Part shown: positions 1 through 13,172 of the stretch, piece after piece
How positions within the stretch are numbered: the first letter of the stretch is position 1
How the letters are laid out: every line of letters starts with the position of its first letter
Source: Parapristionchus giblindavisi
Lineage: Eukaryota > Nematoda > Chromadorea > Rhabditida > Diplogasteridae
Direction: 5' to 3'
Length of the DNA stretch: 64,000 bases
Assembly (NCBI GenBank): GCA_943737045.1
Contig: CALSFV010000014.1
Location: 682,001-746,000 of the forward strand
Translations under genes and position numbers: made by a program
The notes under the pieces: generated by a model
The model's database searches: none
Seen by the model: the letters and a program-made list of their open reading frames with translations, nothing else
What the model was told of the DNA's origin: nothing

Positions 1-11
1 AAAGATCACAC

Positions 12-459
12 CTGCAGGAGCGCGATGCACAGGAAGAAGATGTTGTTGTAGCGCCGGAACTGCTCGAAGAGGAAGCGTGGCAGGAACGAGAAGGCGTTGT
101 ACTTGCACGTACTGTAAGTAATCGGTGAATATTGATTGATTACCGTAACCACGTAAGCCATAGGCACAAGTGGATGCGGTAGCAGATTGTAGAGGAAGAA
201 TCGGTAATGGTAGTCTATGTTGTATAGAATGGAATGCGAAGGCACATTACATAACCAACGGGTGCAAGCTAACAGCGCTCTTTCTACTCGACCTCGACCC
301 TTGGGGTCAAAAGAGTAAGAAATCAATAATCGTCAACAACCAATCGATAAATCCATAAATCGATAAGCCAAACCTGATGATATTATTGCAGAACTGGTGC
401 GGCTGCGTGGGGCTGTTCACGTTGATGTGGCGAGCCGCTGATGCCCGTTCCGAAGGCAT
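12..459 (-). CDS. tat-1-like: P4-ATPase (phospholipid flippase), first two coding exons, partial
   Basis: Minus-strand exons 459-374 (coding; splice acceptor at 461) and 111-12 join in phase (AG|T) to encode about 62 residues; the gene continues off the left edge through a donor at 11-10. The product would be the N-terminus of a type IV P-type ATPase, which moves aminophospholipids to the cytosolic leaflet. The diagnostic block is FLPRFLFEQFRR followed by YNNIFFLCIALLQ, the entry to the first membrane helix. Before it comes HQFCNN.IST.KYN, typical of the ATP8A/TAT-1 group. The ATG lies 1 nt after an acceptor, so the exon is probably trans-spliced; an earlier coding exon cannot be excluded. 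Class is known from the motif; subfamily is inferred. Confidence 0.85.
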
Positions 460-1576
460 ACTGTAATTGGGGAAAATTATTGATTTTTAAAATTTAATTA
501 CTTAATTAGCTAATATGATTAAATTTAATTACTTAATCCGTACCGAAGGCATACTGTAATGGGAAGAATAATTGATATTGTTGATTTAATTTAAAATAAA
601 ATTACTTAATTAAAATTTTAATAAAATAAATTTCAAATAAAATTACTTATATAAAATTTTAATAAAATTGCTAATTCGATTCCAACACTATTCCTCAAAC
701 AATCAATACTTTGACTTAAATGAGTAACTTAAATGGAACAATTTAAAAGAGTAGTTCTTTTTTTTAAATATTCATAAATTAAGCAAATTCCATAACGGAA
801 TAAGTGATTCCTCATTGTCAGAGTGAGAAAAAAATGAAGAAAATAGATTAGATAAGAATACAGTTAGGTAAAATCACCCATACCTAGTAAGTGTCCGGCG
901 ATGCTGTCAGTCTCAACCTTGCGATCGTCTAGATTCGCATGACGCGACCTAAATCAATCAATAATCATAGTATATCGATCGACGGGAAGCAATAAAACAC
1001 AAAGAGGAGGGGGTGGGTGATAATGTCATAGGGGGCGAGAGATAGCACAGGAACGGAAAAGGGGGCGGGGCTTGCTGCCAAATAATAGTGATAGCGATGA
1101 TGGGTGCTATCAATGTAGTGTGATAGGTGCTATCGGAGAGGAAATAGAACATAAATTTTCGACGATTGACCCACTAAATATGGTCCACTTTTAGGTCATT
1201 TGATGCGAAAATAAACAAAAAAAACGACGATTTTTAAGCGAAAAATAACGAATTTTCTGAATCAACCATCCTATCTCAAGAATTGATCCACTATATAAAA
1301 ATAAACGGCGAGGCACTGACAATGTATGATAGTGATGGTGGGTGTTATGACTAAGAAAAACAGCGAGGGTCGAAGAATGAGAAAAAGGAATGATGGAACA
1401 CTCGGCCAAGAGGAAGAGATAACGACAATGTCCGTTTGAACCTTGACAATAACATTATTATCGGAGTTCAGAATAATGCAATCAATAACTCAGAATTCAA
1501 TAATTGCAATGGAACTTTACCGTTTTACTAGGTGTTATTGTTATCCTTGTGAAAAGGATACAGATGTTAGAGGCTC
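460..1576. other. AT-rich upstream region, no gene seen
   Basis: I see no supportable gene. At 535-562 there is a second, slightly altered copy of the start of the flippase exon and its splice acceptor (CCGAAGGCATACTGTAAT). The rest is AT-rich sequence, then a G-rich patch at 1000-1080. Confidence 0.5.
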
Positions 1577-2088
1577 TAACTTACAAGGGAATCCTTTCAG
1601 CTCGCAGAAAGCAATCCAGATGAAAATTTGCACAGGCATTGTTGAAAGCAATAGAAAATGATATGTGAAGTCGGAAAATGCAGCAGGGCAATACCCGAGC
1701 CGCAGCATCCATCCGAACTTGGTCAAAACTTGGTGCGCATTCGCCGCCAATAATTTGAATTTATTGTCCCTATCTCTGAAGAATGGTATCAATTTGATGG
1801 TGAATGCATTGGAAAGTATCTCGTACATTACAGACAAAAAGATTCCGAAAAGATAACATCAAAGCTGTTGTACGAAGGAACTGCGCCACCAATAAGGTTT
1901 CAATCATTGCTTCAGAATGCGGCGAATGCGCACTAAGTTTGACCAAGTTTGGATAGATGCTGCGGCTAGGGTATTGCCCTGCTGCATTTTTCGACTTCAC
2001 ATATGATTCTCTAACGCCTTCAACAATGCTTCTGCAAATTTTCATCTGGATTGCTTTCCGCGAGCTGAAAGGATTCCCTTGTTAGAAC
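1577..2088. repeat. Inverted repeat (small fold-back element)
   Basis: Positions about 1577-1755 and 1925-2088 are diverged reverse complements of each other (roughly 85-90% by eye) around a ~165-bp centre. Both arms contain AAGGGAATCCTTTCAGCTCG, GCAATCCAGATGAAAATTTG and GCAGCAGGGCAATACCC. The facing open frames in each arm are mirror copies, not genes. This is probably a non-autonomous fold-back or MITE-like element. Confidence 0.75.
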
Positions 2089-3510
2089 GTTCAAAATCAG
2101 AGAGCGGTTGTTCTCGATTTCATTATTATTATTATTTTTCTTGGTGTGTTATCAATTTCCCCCGATTTCACAACTCTGATAATACAACGAGCAATAGTGA
2201 TGCGAGTGCGAAGTTATAAAAAAATGGAGAGATAGAAAGTTATCGAAAGAGAGAGTGAATGACGAACGATGGAAGCGAGTGACAAACACACAAAGAGTGA
2301 GAGTGTACTTGAGTGTTCTCTCTCGAGAACAAATTGGCCGTATCGAGACGAAATTACGTGATTTCTACACCGATAATCAATAATTAAAGTCAAAATTAAT
2401 TGTATATGCAACAAATATCGATTCAAAAGTAGGAAGAACTAAAATAAAATGATTCATAACGATTAAGTGACCAAAAGGGATTGAAAAGATTGAAATATCT
2501 TCGAAAACAGTACTTGTAATCCGATTGTATAGGAACAACGGGAAAGTGATTGGCCAAATAGTGATTAGTCAGAGATTTTACTGGAAATCGATGCTTTACA
2601 AAACGGGGATAGAGTACAGCTAGACGCTATGAAAACCGGACACTGGTCAGGAAAGGAGGGATGGGATCGAGGTAAGAGGAAAAAGGAGAAAGAGTATCCC
2701 TGTCTAGGTGAGAACGATGGTTTATAGTCAATCGGGTACAAAAGAAATGGCGGAAAGGCTGATTCACCGCTTACGTAAACACAGCATTACTAACTTTGTT
2801 GACAAAATTAATCAATATGAGGAGGTAGCGCGCACAGTGGAGAGCAAAAAAGGATAATAAAACGAATGGACGAAAGAGTGTGGTTTGGAATTAAACCAGG
2901 GAAGCGTGTCTGGCCACTCTTTATCATGCGAGTCAATAAAGCGAGATAAGCGCTTGGTCGAATTATACTTACAACTGGTTGAAATGTTGAAGCAATATGA
3001 AACCTTTTCAAGAAATCAACAACAGTGGAATCCTCAAAAATATCCAGATTCGGGCAGAATGCCGAAGGAATTAGTAGCACAGAGGTCACTGAGGTAATAA
3101 TTCGCAAACTAAGCAAAGCCAGATCATACGGATTTTCCTGCGAGTTCATGAAAACGAGGAGAAAACAGCCCATTCAAGAGAATATCCCACATATAAATTG
3201 TTTGGGAGCGAAAATAGCATGATTTATAATTCATAGAGTAGAGGGAGCGATTATTGGTATGGCGGACACGAAAAAACAACATGACAATCAACGAAGAGAT
3301 GTAGAAGTCACTCAAAACAATCCAATCCAGTAAACACATTTAACACACACTCGCAGAATTGTGGTGCGACAGATTTGAATTCGCGCCTCGGTGTAATTCT
3401 GCTAGATTACGGTAGGTTTGGGCAATCGCTACAAATGGAGCCATGAAATTCGTCGTAATTTCAGTTTTTCTGCTTTATTGATCGAAATTTGTTTTGAATT
3501 ATCGATTTGT
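2089..3510. other. Intergenic stretch with no supported gene
   Basis: Short overlapping open frames at 2885-3222 have no recognisable domain and no clear splice signals. The GA-rich tract at 2220-2340 resembles the CTCTC/GAGAG dispersed repeat seen at 21.1, 23.4 and 32.7 kb. This stretch probably includes the promoter of ufm-1. Confidence 0.4.
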
Positions 3511-3521
3511 TTTGTTTACAG

Positions 3522-4783
<1,262 letters not shown>

Positions 4784-5187
4784 ATCGTTCCGGTTGAACT
4801 CGATCATTCCACCCTGTCGCTAACTAAATATGCACTCTTTCATCCAATATATGCTACTTTCCGTCGATCGTTTAGGCCTACTGTCATCTACAATTTAGAG
4901 GAACACTAGCAGTTTTGATTTATCGATCGATTTTTGGTTCATAGATCGTTTAAAATATAAATTCTAGCAGAGTATTTATTGTATAATATCCTAATTTATC
5001 GATTGATTTGAGCCACTTTCACTCTTGCTTGCATCTCGGGGGTGTGTGTATGTTTGTGAATAAAATATTTATTGTTACCTGTGCACTTGCTTATTCTGCT
5101 CGTTCCTACCGTAACCAGCGGTGTATGATATCTCGAACTTGCGGATTTATCGATTGACGTTTGATCGATAATGACTACAGATCGATA

Positions 5188-5930
5188 ATGCAACTCTCGC
5201 CCGCCAGCAAGGAATTCATCGTGAAGGCCGTTGATACCGCCAGAATCGGTACTATTTTACTTGTATTTTAATAATATTATTAATTTTATTTAATATTATA
5301 GATCAATGTTATTATTAGTAATAAGATGCAATGGTTCTGTATTTCACGAATTCCTTTGTTTGTCTTTTATTAATTCGGTTTTATTAAAAAAATCTAGTAT
5401 ACGGTAAATAAATGCTGATTACGGTAGCCCGATTTTCCAGGCATCCAGTGGGGCTTCGTTCCTTTCGTCGTGTATCTCGGATTCAAGAAAGGCGCCGAGC
5501 CACTTCCCAACGGAGAGGTACGCTATTGTTTCTCCAATACAGACATTGAAAACTGAGCAAAGTGTCAAAAATTACGGTATTCTGCACCATGGTGTACTCT
5601 ACCCGTCCGCGTGCTCTCGCTTTTGTTTTTTTTCGCTCTACTTTTTTTCTGTCACACCATGACCGCTCTCGATCTGCTTTGCGGTAGCACGACGGTTCGA
5701 TGATAGCAGTAGGTAAGAGGTTCCCGTCGGAGAAGAATATCTATCACAAACTGAGTATTGACAATCTCTAAAACGCCTATAGCAATCAAGGTCCTCCCAT
5801 CGGGAAAGTTGAGATACGATATGGTTGGCAATCGCCGATATGACAATATTAATAATAATAATAATAAAAATAATAATAACATCCATTTCAGGTCGTGCCC
5901 CTCACTGTCTTCTCGCTCCTCTGGGGTTAA
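5188..5930 (+). CDS. tomm-7: Mitochondrial import receptor subunit TOM7
   Basis: Three exons (5188-5248, 5441-5517, 5892-5930) give a 58-aa protein, the usual TOM7 length. It is a single-pass outer-membrane protein that tunes assembly of the TOM translocase around Tom40. Seen in the sequence: an N-terminal amphipathic part (MQLSPASKEFIVKAVDTARI), then the family signature GIQWGFVPFVVYLGFKKGAE, which includes the membrane helix and its conserved proline, and a hydrophobic end (PLTVFSLLWG). CTACAG lies 7 nt before the ATG and can serve as a trans-splice acceptor. Orientation and spacing after ufm-1 would allow a two-gene operon, although a 405-bp gap is long for one. Confidence 0.96.
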
Positions 5931-6424
5931 AGACGAAGTTACTACCTCAAAAGTCAAGAATAGTGATCTTTGATCTCTACCGGTTATCTCTATCCCCCCT
6001 GATTTCTAGCTTTCTAGACCCGTCGTTTCCATGTTTCACAACCCGTCAATATAGATTAGACCGAACCATCGTTATCGTTGTTGAATTTGATAGTATCTCT
6101 GTTAGAATGAGTTGCTAATGTAGCTTTATGTGAAAGTATATGCATATAAATGACACAAATAATTACTCGAATAAATCGATCTTTTTGTTCATTCGTTTTT
6201 TTGTATATTCTCACACAAATTTTTTAAATTAATAATTTCTTCCTTTTCGCTTTCTTCATTATAAGAGATAATCCACTTGAAAAATGAGAAATTCAATTTC
6301 TGATGTTCTGTTTTTTTCATAGAACATCTCGAAAGAGAATTTTCTGTGTTAGTACCAGCCGTCAAGGAAATTACAAGTTCAAAGAAACTTTATCTGGCAC
6401 GAAATATATCCAAATGATACATGG
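5931..6424. other. tomm-7 3' flank
   Basis: AATAAA at about 6170 may serve tomm-7. No further gene is visible before the satellite. Confidence 0.4.
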
Positions 6425-7930
6425 GCGCCAACTTTTGGATTTTTTTCTACGTTGAATTTGACATTTCGGCGCCAACTAGAAATTTGATTTTCCCACGATG
6501 AATTTTAGATTTTGGCGCCAGCGTCTAGTTGGCGCCATAACCAAACGTTGAATTAACATTAACAGATATATTCGATCCCAGCTTGTGCGAATTACCCCAT
6601 CTGCAAAATTCGATTTTCCTACGATGAATTTTACATTTGGGCGCCTAGTTGGCGCCATAAACAAACGTTGAATTAACATTAACAGTTATATTCGATCCCA
6701 GCTTGTGCGAATTACCCCATCTACAAAATTCGATTTTCCTACGATGAATTTTACATTTGGGCGCCAGCGTCTAGTTGGCGCCATGAACAAACTTTAAATT
6801 AACATTAACAGTTATATTCGATCCCAGCTTGTGCGAATTACCCCATCTGCAAAATTCGATTTTCCTACGATGAATTTTACATTTGGGCGCCTAGTTGGCG
6901 CCATAAACAAACGTTGAATTAACATTAACAGTTATATTCGATCCCAGCTTGTGCGAATTACCCCATCTACAAAATTCGATTTTCCTACGATGAATTTTAC
7001 ATTTGGGCGCCAGCGTCTAGTTGGCGCCATGAACAAACGTTAAATTAACATTAACAGTTATATTCGATCCCAGCGTGTGCGAATTACCCCATCTGCAAAA
7101 TTTGATTTTCCTACGATGAATTTTACATTTGGGCGCCAGCGCCTAGTTGGCGCCATAAACAAACGTTGAATTAACATTAACAGTTATATTCGATCCCAGC
7201 TTGTGCGAATTACCCCATCTACAAAATTCGATTTTCCTACGATGAATTTTACATTTGGGCGCCAGCGTCTAGTTGGCGCCATGAACAAACGTTGAATTAA
7301 CATTAACAGTTATATTCGATCCCACCTTGTGCGAATTACCCCATCTACAAAATTCGATTTTCCTACGATGAATTTTACATTTGGGCGCCAGCGTCTAGTT
7401 GGCGCCATGAACAAACGTTAAATTAACATTAACAGTTATATTCGATCCCAGCGTGTGCGAATTACCCCATCTGCAAAATTTGATTTTCCTACGATGAATT
7501 TTACATTTGGGCGCCAGCGCCTAGTTGGCGCCATAAACAAACGTTGAATTAACATTAACAGTTATATTCGATCCCACCTTGTGCGAATTACCCCATCTAC
7601 AAAATTCGATTTTCCTACGATGAATTTTACATTTGGGCGCCAGCGCCTAGTTGGCGCCATAAACAAACGTTAAATTAACATTAACAGTTATATTCGATCC
7701 CAGCTTGTGCGATTTACCCCATCTGCAAAATTTGATTTTCCTACGATGAATTTTACATTTTGGCGCCAGCGTCTTGTTGGCGCCATAAACAAACGTTAAA
7801 TTAACAGTCCGCGTCACCGATATATTCTGAATTAACGATAAAAGTCATATTCGATCTCAGCGCGGGCGAATTATCCGTTCTGCAAAATTTTATCATGATC
7901 CGACAACTTTGCATTTTGGCGCCAGCGGCA
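6425..7930. repeat. Satellite of ~125-bp units, about 11 copies
   Basis: Every 120-130 bp the motif GTTGGCGCCAT(A/G)AACAAAC recurs (6532, 6654, 6778, 6899, 7024, 7150, 7275, 7400, 7530, 7655, 7778), followed by TTAACATTAACAGTTATATT, GTGCGAATTACCCCATCT and CGATGAATTTTACATTTGGG. Each unit carries paired GGCGCC sites a few bases apart. Two unit types tend to alternate: CTGCAAAA versus CTACAAAA, and a short GGCGCCTAG form versus a longer GGCGCCAGCGTCTAG form. The ends decay gradually. Confidence 0.95.
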
Positions 7931-8010
7931 TATTGGCGGTGAAGCGCGCCATAAATTTGTTAGAGAATTGTAGTTTCCCTTATTTTATTTACTTTATTGC
8001 CAACTTTCAG

Positions 8011-8055
8011 AGCGCCGGCAAATTTTTGGCGCTTTGGGTGGAGTTCCGCAGAGAG
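8011..8055 (+). other. Orphan candidate exon
   Basis: A 45-nt open block bounded by CAACTTTCAG| and |GTAATG reads SAGKFLALWVEFRRE in phase 0-0. No partner exon could be joined: the neighbours are the satellite and a fold-back element. It may be a leftover exon of a gene interrupted by repeats, or chance. Confidence 0.25.
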
Positions 8056-8125
8056 GTAATGCACACACACGGTCAGACACCCCTATCGATTTTCTGGTAC
8101 GCACTGCTGGATATTAGACATATTG

Positions 8126-10351
8126 ATTAAGAGACCGGCTCGGTAAGACTCGAGCATTTTGACCCCCTGCCGGACATTCGCGAGGAATTTCGATCTGGCC
8201 CTCAATACTTTCATCATAGACACATACCGGGGGGAGACCGATGAAAGTTATAGTGAAAATGCCCTTAAACTCAAACCCGGCTCAAATATGTCACATTAAT
8301 TAAAAAATTGAAAAAATCATATCTTTTCAATCGTGATAGCTAGGACTTTTATTTCTTTTTATTAGTGAATAACATGTCAAGCACTCTTACAAACACTGCT
8401 GAACACTAATATCATATCGTTTTGAATATGTTTTTTCGGGTCTGATTTTCAGATTTTTTTCCTTCTATCCTCGTTGAAGAGATACTGCAAGAAAATTCAT
8501 AGTGCATATTGTAGCCCTGACGATTATGTACATGTTGGTCACATTCCCTTGGCCAGCCAGTTTGTCATAAGCCTCGAGAATTGCAACTGAATATGAGATA
8601 TGTGTAAATTGGAAAAATCGAAAATTAAATTTCTTGAAATTCGCAAGAGCAAGAGTTAGCTTTACAATGTCATTTTACTCGTAGCGATGCGCGTACATAG
8701 GAAAAATATACAAATAGACTTGGACTACATTTTTTAAAAATTTAGAAAAATAATTATTTTATTTTTATTTTTTCAACTGCCACATTCAGTCGACCGTCAA
8801 GGAAAGTTGATTCATAGGGCGGATGGTGGCTAATGCATGTGCGTTTGCAGAAACGACTGCAACGTGAAGAGTCGTCGTTTAGCAGATCTTGAATTTATTT
8901 TTTTATTTATCAAACTTGAATATTTATATGTTTCTTTCATATAAATCGGTTGGAAGGTAGCGCATTGCATCCAAAGCTGTACCATTTTAATCAGTACGAG
9001 TATACGCTATTGGACTACCGTCAACGTCAAGAATCGCGAACTGATTTTTTTTCAGTCGACCCATTATTTTCAACCATGACCCGGGGTTCATGGTTGAGAA
9101 TGGTTGAGGTCGAAAAATTCATGATGATCCCAGACCAAATACTATTTGGCAATATATCAACAGTGGGCCAACTTTTATTTTTATGGATTCCATAACTCGA
9201 ATTACCGTAATAGTAATGCACGTACATGAATTTTCCGAGAATCTCACCACATTATTATAGGATACGGTAGCTAGATTACGGTAATTCGAACTATGGTATC
9301 CATAAAAATAAAAGTTGGCCCACTGCTGATATAATGCCAAATAGTATTTGATCTGGGATCATCATGAATTTTCGGCCTCAGAAATTCTCAACCATGAACC
9401 CGGGGTCATGGTTGAAAATCATGAGTCGACTGAAAAAAAAATCAGTTCGCGATTCTTGACGTTGACAGTAGTCCAATAGCGTATACTCCTACAGATTAAA
9501 ATGGTACAGCTTTGGATGCAATACGCTACCTTCCAACCGATTTATATGAAAGAAACGTATAAATATTCAAGTTTGATAAATAAAAAAATAAATTCAAGAT
9601 CTGCGAAACGACGACTCATCACGTTGCAGTCGTTTCTGCAAACGCACATGCATTAGCCACCATCCGCCCTATGAATCAACTTGCCTTGACGGTCGACTGA
9701 ATGTGGCAGTTGAAAAAATAAAAATAAAATAATTATTTTTCTAATTTTTTTTAAAATGTAGTCCAAGTCTATTTGTATATTTTTCCTATATACGCGCATC
9801 ACTACGAGTAAAATGACATTATAAAGCTAACTCTTGCTCTTGCGAATTTCAAGAAATTTAATTTTCGATTTTTCCAATTTACACATATCTCATATTCAGT
9901 TGCAATTCTCGAGGCTTATGACAAACTGGCTGGCCAAGGGAATGTGACCAACATGTACATAATCGTCAGGGCTACAATATGCACTATGAATTTTCTTGCA
10001 GTATCTCTTCAACGAAGATAGAAGGAAAAAAATCTGAAAATCAGACCCGAAAAAACATATTCAAAACGATATGATATTAGTGTTCAGCAGTGTTTGTAAG
10101 AGTGCTTGACATGTTGTTCACTAATAAAAAGAAATAAAAGTCCTAGCTATCACGATTGAAAAGATATGAATTTTTCAATTTTTTAATTAATGTGACATAT
10201 TTGAGCCGGGTTTGAGCCTAAGGGCATTTTCACTATAACTTTCATCGGTCTCCCCCCGGTATGCGTCTATGATGAAAGTATTGAGGGCCAGATCGAAATT
10301 CCTCGCGAATGTCCGGACCATGCTCGAGTCTTACCGAGCCGGTCTCTTAAT
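8126..10351. mobile_element. Large fold-back element 1 (~1.08-kb inverted arms)
   Basis: Positions 8126 to about 9206 and about 9271 to 10351 are reverse complements, with a ~65-bp centre. The ends read ATTAAGAGACCGGCTCGG then TAAGACTCGAGCAT. Both arms carry CATGAACCCGGGGTCATGG-like palindromes (9073, 9395). No transposase-length frame is present; the facing frames are mirror copies. The terminal TAAGACTCGA and the CCCGGGG palindrome are shared with the element at 45.1-47.1 kb, so the two form a family. Confidence 0.85.
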
Positions 10352-10487
10352 GTATTTGAAAGATGAGAGAGTATCGATTTAAAGAGGCACAAAGAAACGA
10401 GAAGTTGGTGCCAAACCCGTCTCGCCATTGCCTCACTCAAACATGACCTGTCCTTTGCTAGTTGAACAGTTTTATAAACAACTAGGA

Positions 10488-10574
10488 ATGATTCCAATTC
10501 AATTCAACTTCGATGTCTACTTCCTAGCCCTCATCACCCTGCTCATTATCCTTCTCCTTCTTGATACTATATAA
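10488..10574 (+). CDS. Possible 28-aa membrane micropeptide ORF
   Basis: ATG to TAA gives MIPIQFNFDVYFLALITL and then a leucine/isoleucine stretch. CAACTAG lies 2 nt upstream of the ATG and could be a trans-splice acceptor. It has the form of a tail-anchored micropeptide, but it is short and unsupported by any recognised family, and chance is a real alternative. Confidence 0.2.
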   Translation: MIPIQFNFDVYFLALITLLIILLLLDTI

Positions 10575-11440
10575 TATCAATGATTGAATAGGTCTACTTC
10601 AACATTTTGGTTCTAGCTTATCTGTTATAAGATAAGCTAGAAGTATAGAGCTTTGGCAAGTTGCCTATGTATGTAGAAGAAAGGATTCCTTTTGCGCTGT
10701 GACGTTAGCGAGACGGATATATATATATGGTACATATATGGTATGGTATTGTATGGGGGTATAATGTTTAGGAGAAATTTTTAAAAAAATTGAATGCCCA
10801 TGTAAAGTTTACTTTTTTTAAACAATTTTTTTTCTTCTGTAGATGCTCGCTGGATTTGGGATATTCCTGATCGGACTATAGGCAAGTCTGGAGTGGTATG
10901 CCTATCATCAAGCAATTGTTGACGAAGTATTGAGCGAGGACTTCGTGGGTTATCTCTATCTAATTTTTCTCAATTCTGTTTCATGATTCACTATTCGAAA
11001 AGGATCAAGTGTAGCGGCTTTGATTCTGAAGAAAGTCTTAATTGCTGATCAGAAGATGAAGAAGATGAAGAGAATTATGCCCCTTGTATGGGACCTCAGC
11101 ACGCCCAGACTAATCTGTCGTTTAGCGGCAACCATTCCCTCCCCAATGGTTCTGTGCTTGATAAAGGTCATTTAACTGTAAAAACTGTAAACTGATCGGG
11201 TGGGTTCACTACTTGATGATCTTAATAAGCATTTTCTCCAACAAAGGGAGTGGTCTCATTAAAAACTTGGAACAATGCCAAAAACCGGTATGGTGCTCCA
11301 TTTCGTGGTTTAACCGTCTGCGCTCTATCGCGCTTGCGTACTCTTTATTTTTCGCTCCAATTTTTCCCTATCACATCATGACCGCTCTCGCAACGCCATC
11401 TTTTCATTTACTCCCTCTCATTCTCCCGTGAGCGGTCGCC
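10575..11440. other. Intergenic stretch with a dispersed repeat
   Basis: The segment 11084-11180 (CTTGTATGGGACCTCAG, CACGCCCAGACTAATC, GCAACCATTCC) recurs at 30.09-30.42 kb, where a 208-bp MITE sits inside it. A perfect short palindrome, AGCTTATCT...AGATAAGCT, lies near 10617-10643. No gene is assigned. Confidence 0.5.
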
Positions 11441-12685
11441 ATGTTCGACTTTCTCATTCCTCTTCTACTCTTGCTGCCTCACCCTGCTCATCTTCAACGT
11501 ACCGTAACCTCCAAATATCGATTTTTCTCAAACTTCTTGTCAATTGGTGGATTGATTTATTGATTTATTGATCGGTTCATTACCTTCAGCGTCGGAGGAG
11601 GGTGGCCAATTTATCGAGATATACCTGCCCGCTAGAGAGTTGTTGCAAAAGGACGGAAGCCAGATGTAAGCTCCGCCTCCCCCCCCCAAAATTGCCCTTT
11701 AGCCGGCCCCATCCCTTTTTTCGTGTTCCCATCGTTGAGGAGCAAAATTGGCACACTGTAGCGTATTGTAGAATCTTACTGTAAATGTGCTACCATCATG
11801 ATTTCTTTGCCTTGTTATGAATATCTATTTATATGATCCCTGACAGCGAACACGTGTTGTACTGCATCATTGCATTAGTCATCGATATCGAAGATGCATC
11901 GATCGATATAATGCAGATTACGGTATCTGTTCCATTCAGGAGCGCTGCGCTATGTAATGCGTGCTGGCTGACGCTCCATCGTTTCGACATCTTCTACGGT
12001 CCATTCAGCTTCGTTCGATTCCCTGAGTTTTTGATTTTTTCATCAATCATTCATACCGTAATCAATCGATTATCGATTTTATCATCGATCACTCTTACTG
12101 TATACTAAGAACCAGCGGTATACAAAGATCGATATTGCAGGCACGACAAATTCAAGAAGCTATTAAACGAGTCATGTGGGTAAGTTGCAATGCATTGATT
12201 TTCTCCGAAATTACCGTAATTTATTTATTTATTTATTTATTTATTTATTTCACTTATTCACTCTTACAGTAATCATGCCAGCAGCGGCGAATGCAAGTTT
12301 ATCATCGATCATTCTCACGTTCTCTACGCCTCGCTGGCGCAGACCTACGAGAGGTAAGCATTGATGTTCCTGAATCAGGCGCGAAATTCAAAACATATTC
12401 TGGCGCGAAATTCAAACCTATTCTGGCGCGGAATTCAAACCTATTCTGGCGCGAAATTCAAAACCTATTCTGGCGCGAAATTCAAACCTATTCTGGCGCG
12501 AAATTCAAAACCTATTCTGGCGCGAAATTCAATTTTTCGTCGTTTGCAGATTCGTCCCTCGCAACTTTTGCGTCAACCAATTGAATGTGTGTCCATTCGA
12601 CTACACCGGAGAGGATATCAGCAAATTTAGAATGCCTCCCACGGCTTCAGAGGAGGAGAGCGACGGCCTTGGCCATTCACATTAG
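11441..12685 (+). CDS. Small secreted protein of unknown function, 130 aa
   Basis: Five exons (11441-11498, 11590-11665, 12141-12179, 12270-12353, 12550-12685) join in phase throughout with canonical GT-AG sites. The start MFDFLIPLLLLLPHPAHLQ looks like a signal peptide. The mature part is acidic and moderately charged (FIEIYLPARELLQKDGS, HDKFKKLLNESCGNHA) with four cysteines (NESCG, SGECK, NFCVN, NVCPF) that could form two disulfides. It ends in a Glu/Ser-rich tail (PPTASEEESDGLGHSH). I do not recognise the family. The gene converges on the rhomboid gene with a 747-bp gap. Exon structure is well supported; secretion is inferred; an alternative first exon is possible. Confidence 0.7.
12374..12532. 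repeat. Intronic minisatellite, ~23-24-bp unit
   Basis: About seven tandem copies of GGCGCGAAATTCAAA(A)CCTATTCT fill most of the last intron of the secreted-protein gene. The period is not a multiple of three throughout, so open frames here are incidental. Confidence 0.9.
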
Positions 12686-13027
12686 CCACGCCCATTTTCA
12701 TCAAAGTCCCGCCCATTTTCATTATATACATGCCCATTTTCGCCAAAGTCTCGCCTCTTTTCTTGCAATTGCACGCCGAACACAGAACGAGAAGCGATAA
12801 AGATTTTATACGAAAAAGGTTGACAACAGTGGAATGAACAGAGAAGCGATGGTGTGATCGATGGTGTGCGACGACTACGGTAGCCGTGGTGCGGCGAGTG
12901 CGTAGTGCGTGCTTAATATACGGTAGGAGCCGATTATGGGTGTACCCGTGGGATGTGTGGTAGTATGTAGTGGTGCGAAAGTTTTGTGAAAGCGGGTCGG
13001 CTTTTGGCCAGGGCGATAAAGGGCACT

Positions 13028-13170
13028 AGGTGAGAAATGAGACCCGATGAATGATAACCGACTGGATGATAGCCGTTTGCATAAGAGAGACAAGAGCTAA
13101 TGAATAGACAAATTATGCTAATGAATAACCATCATCCAGTCGGTTATTATGCATCGGTTCTCATTCGACC
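13028..13170. mobile_element. Hairpin MITE, CGATGAATNATAACCGACTG family, copy 1
   Basis: The ends are inverted copies of AACCGACTGGATGAT with GAGAACC/GGTTCTC flanks. A second copy lies at 16795-16920 inside the rhomboid gene. It abuts the next MITE almost directly. Confidence 0.75.
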
Positions 13171-13172
13171 TA

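Noticed and set aside
2808..3222. Overlapping frames on both strands upstream of ufm-1
   Set aside because: No recognised motif or splice structure; composition not convincing.
11938..12045. GATA-finger-like LCNACW in an open + frame
   Set aside because: Only half of a zinc-finger pattern, no usable donor, and skipping it leaves the secreted-protein gene in perfect phase.
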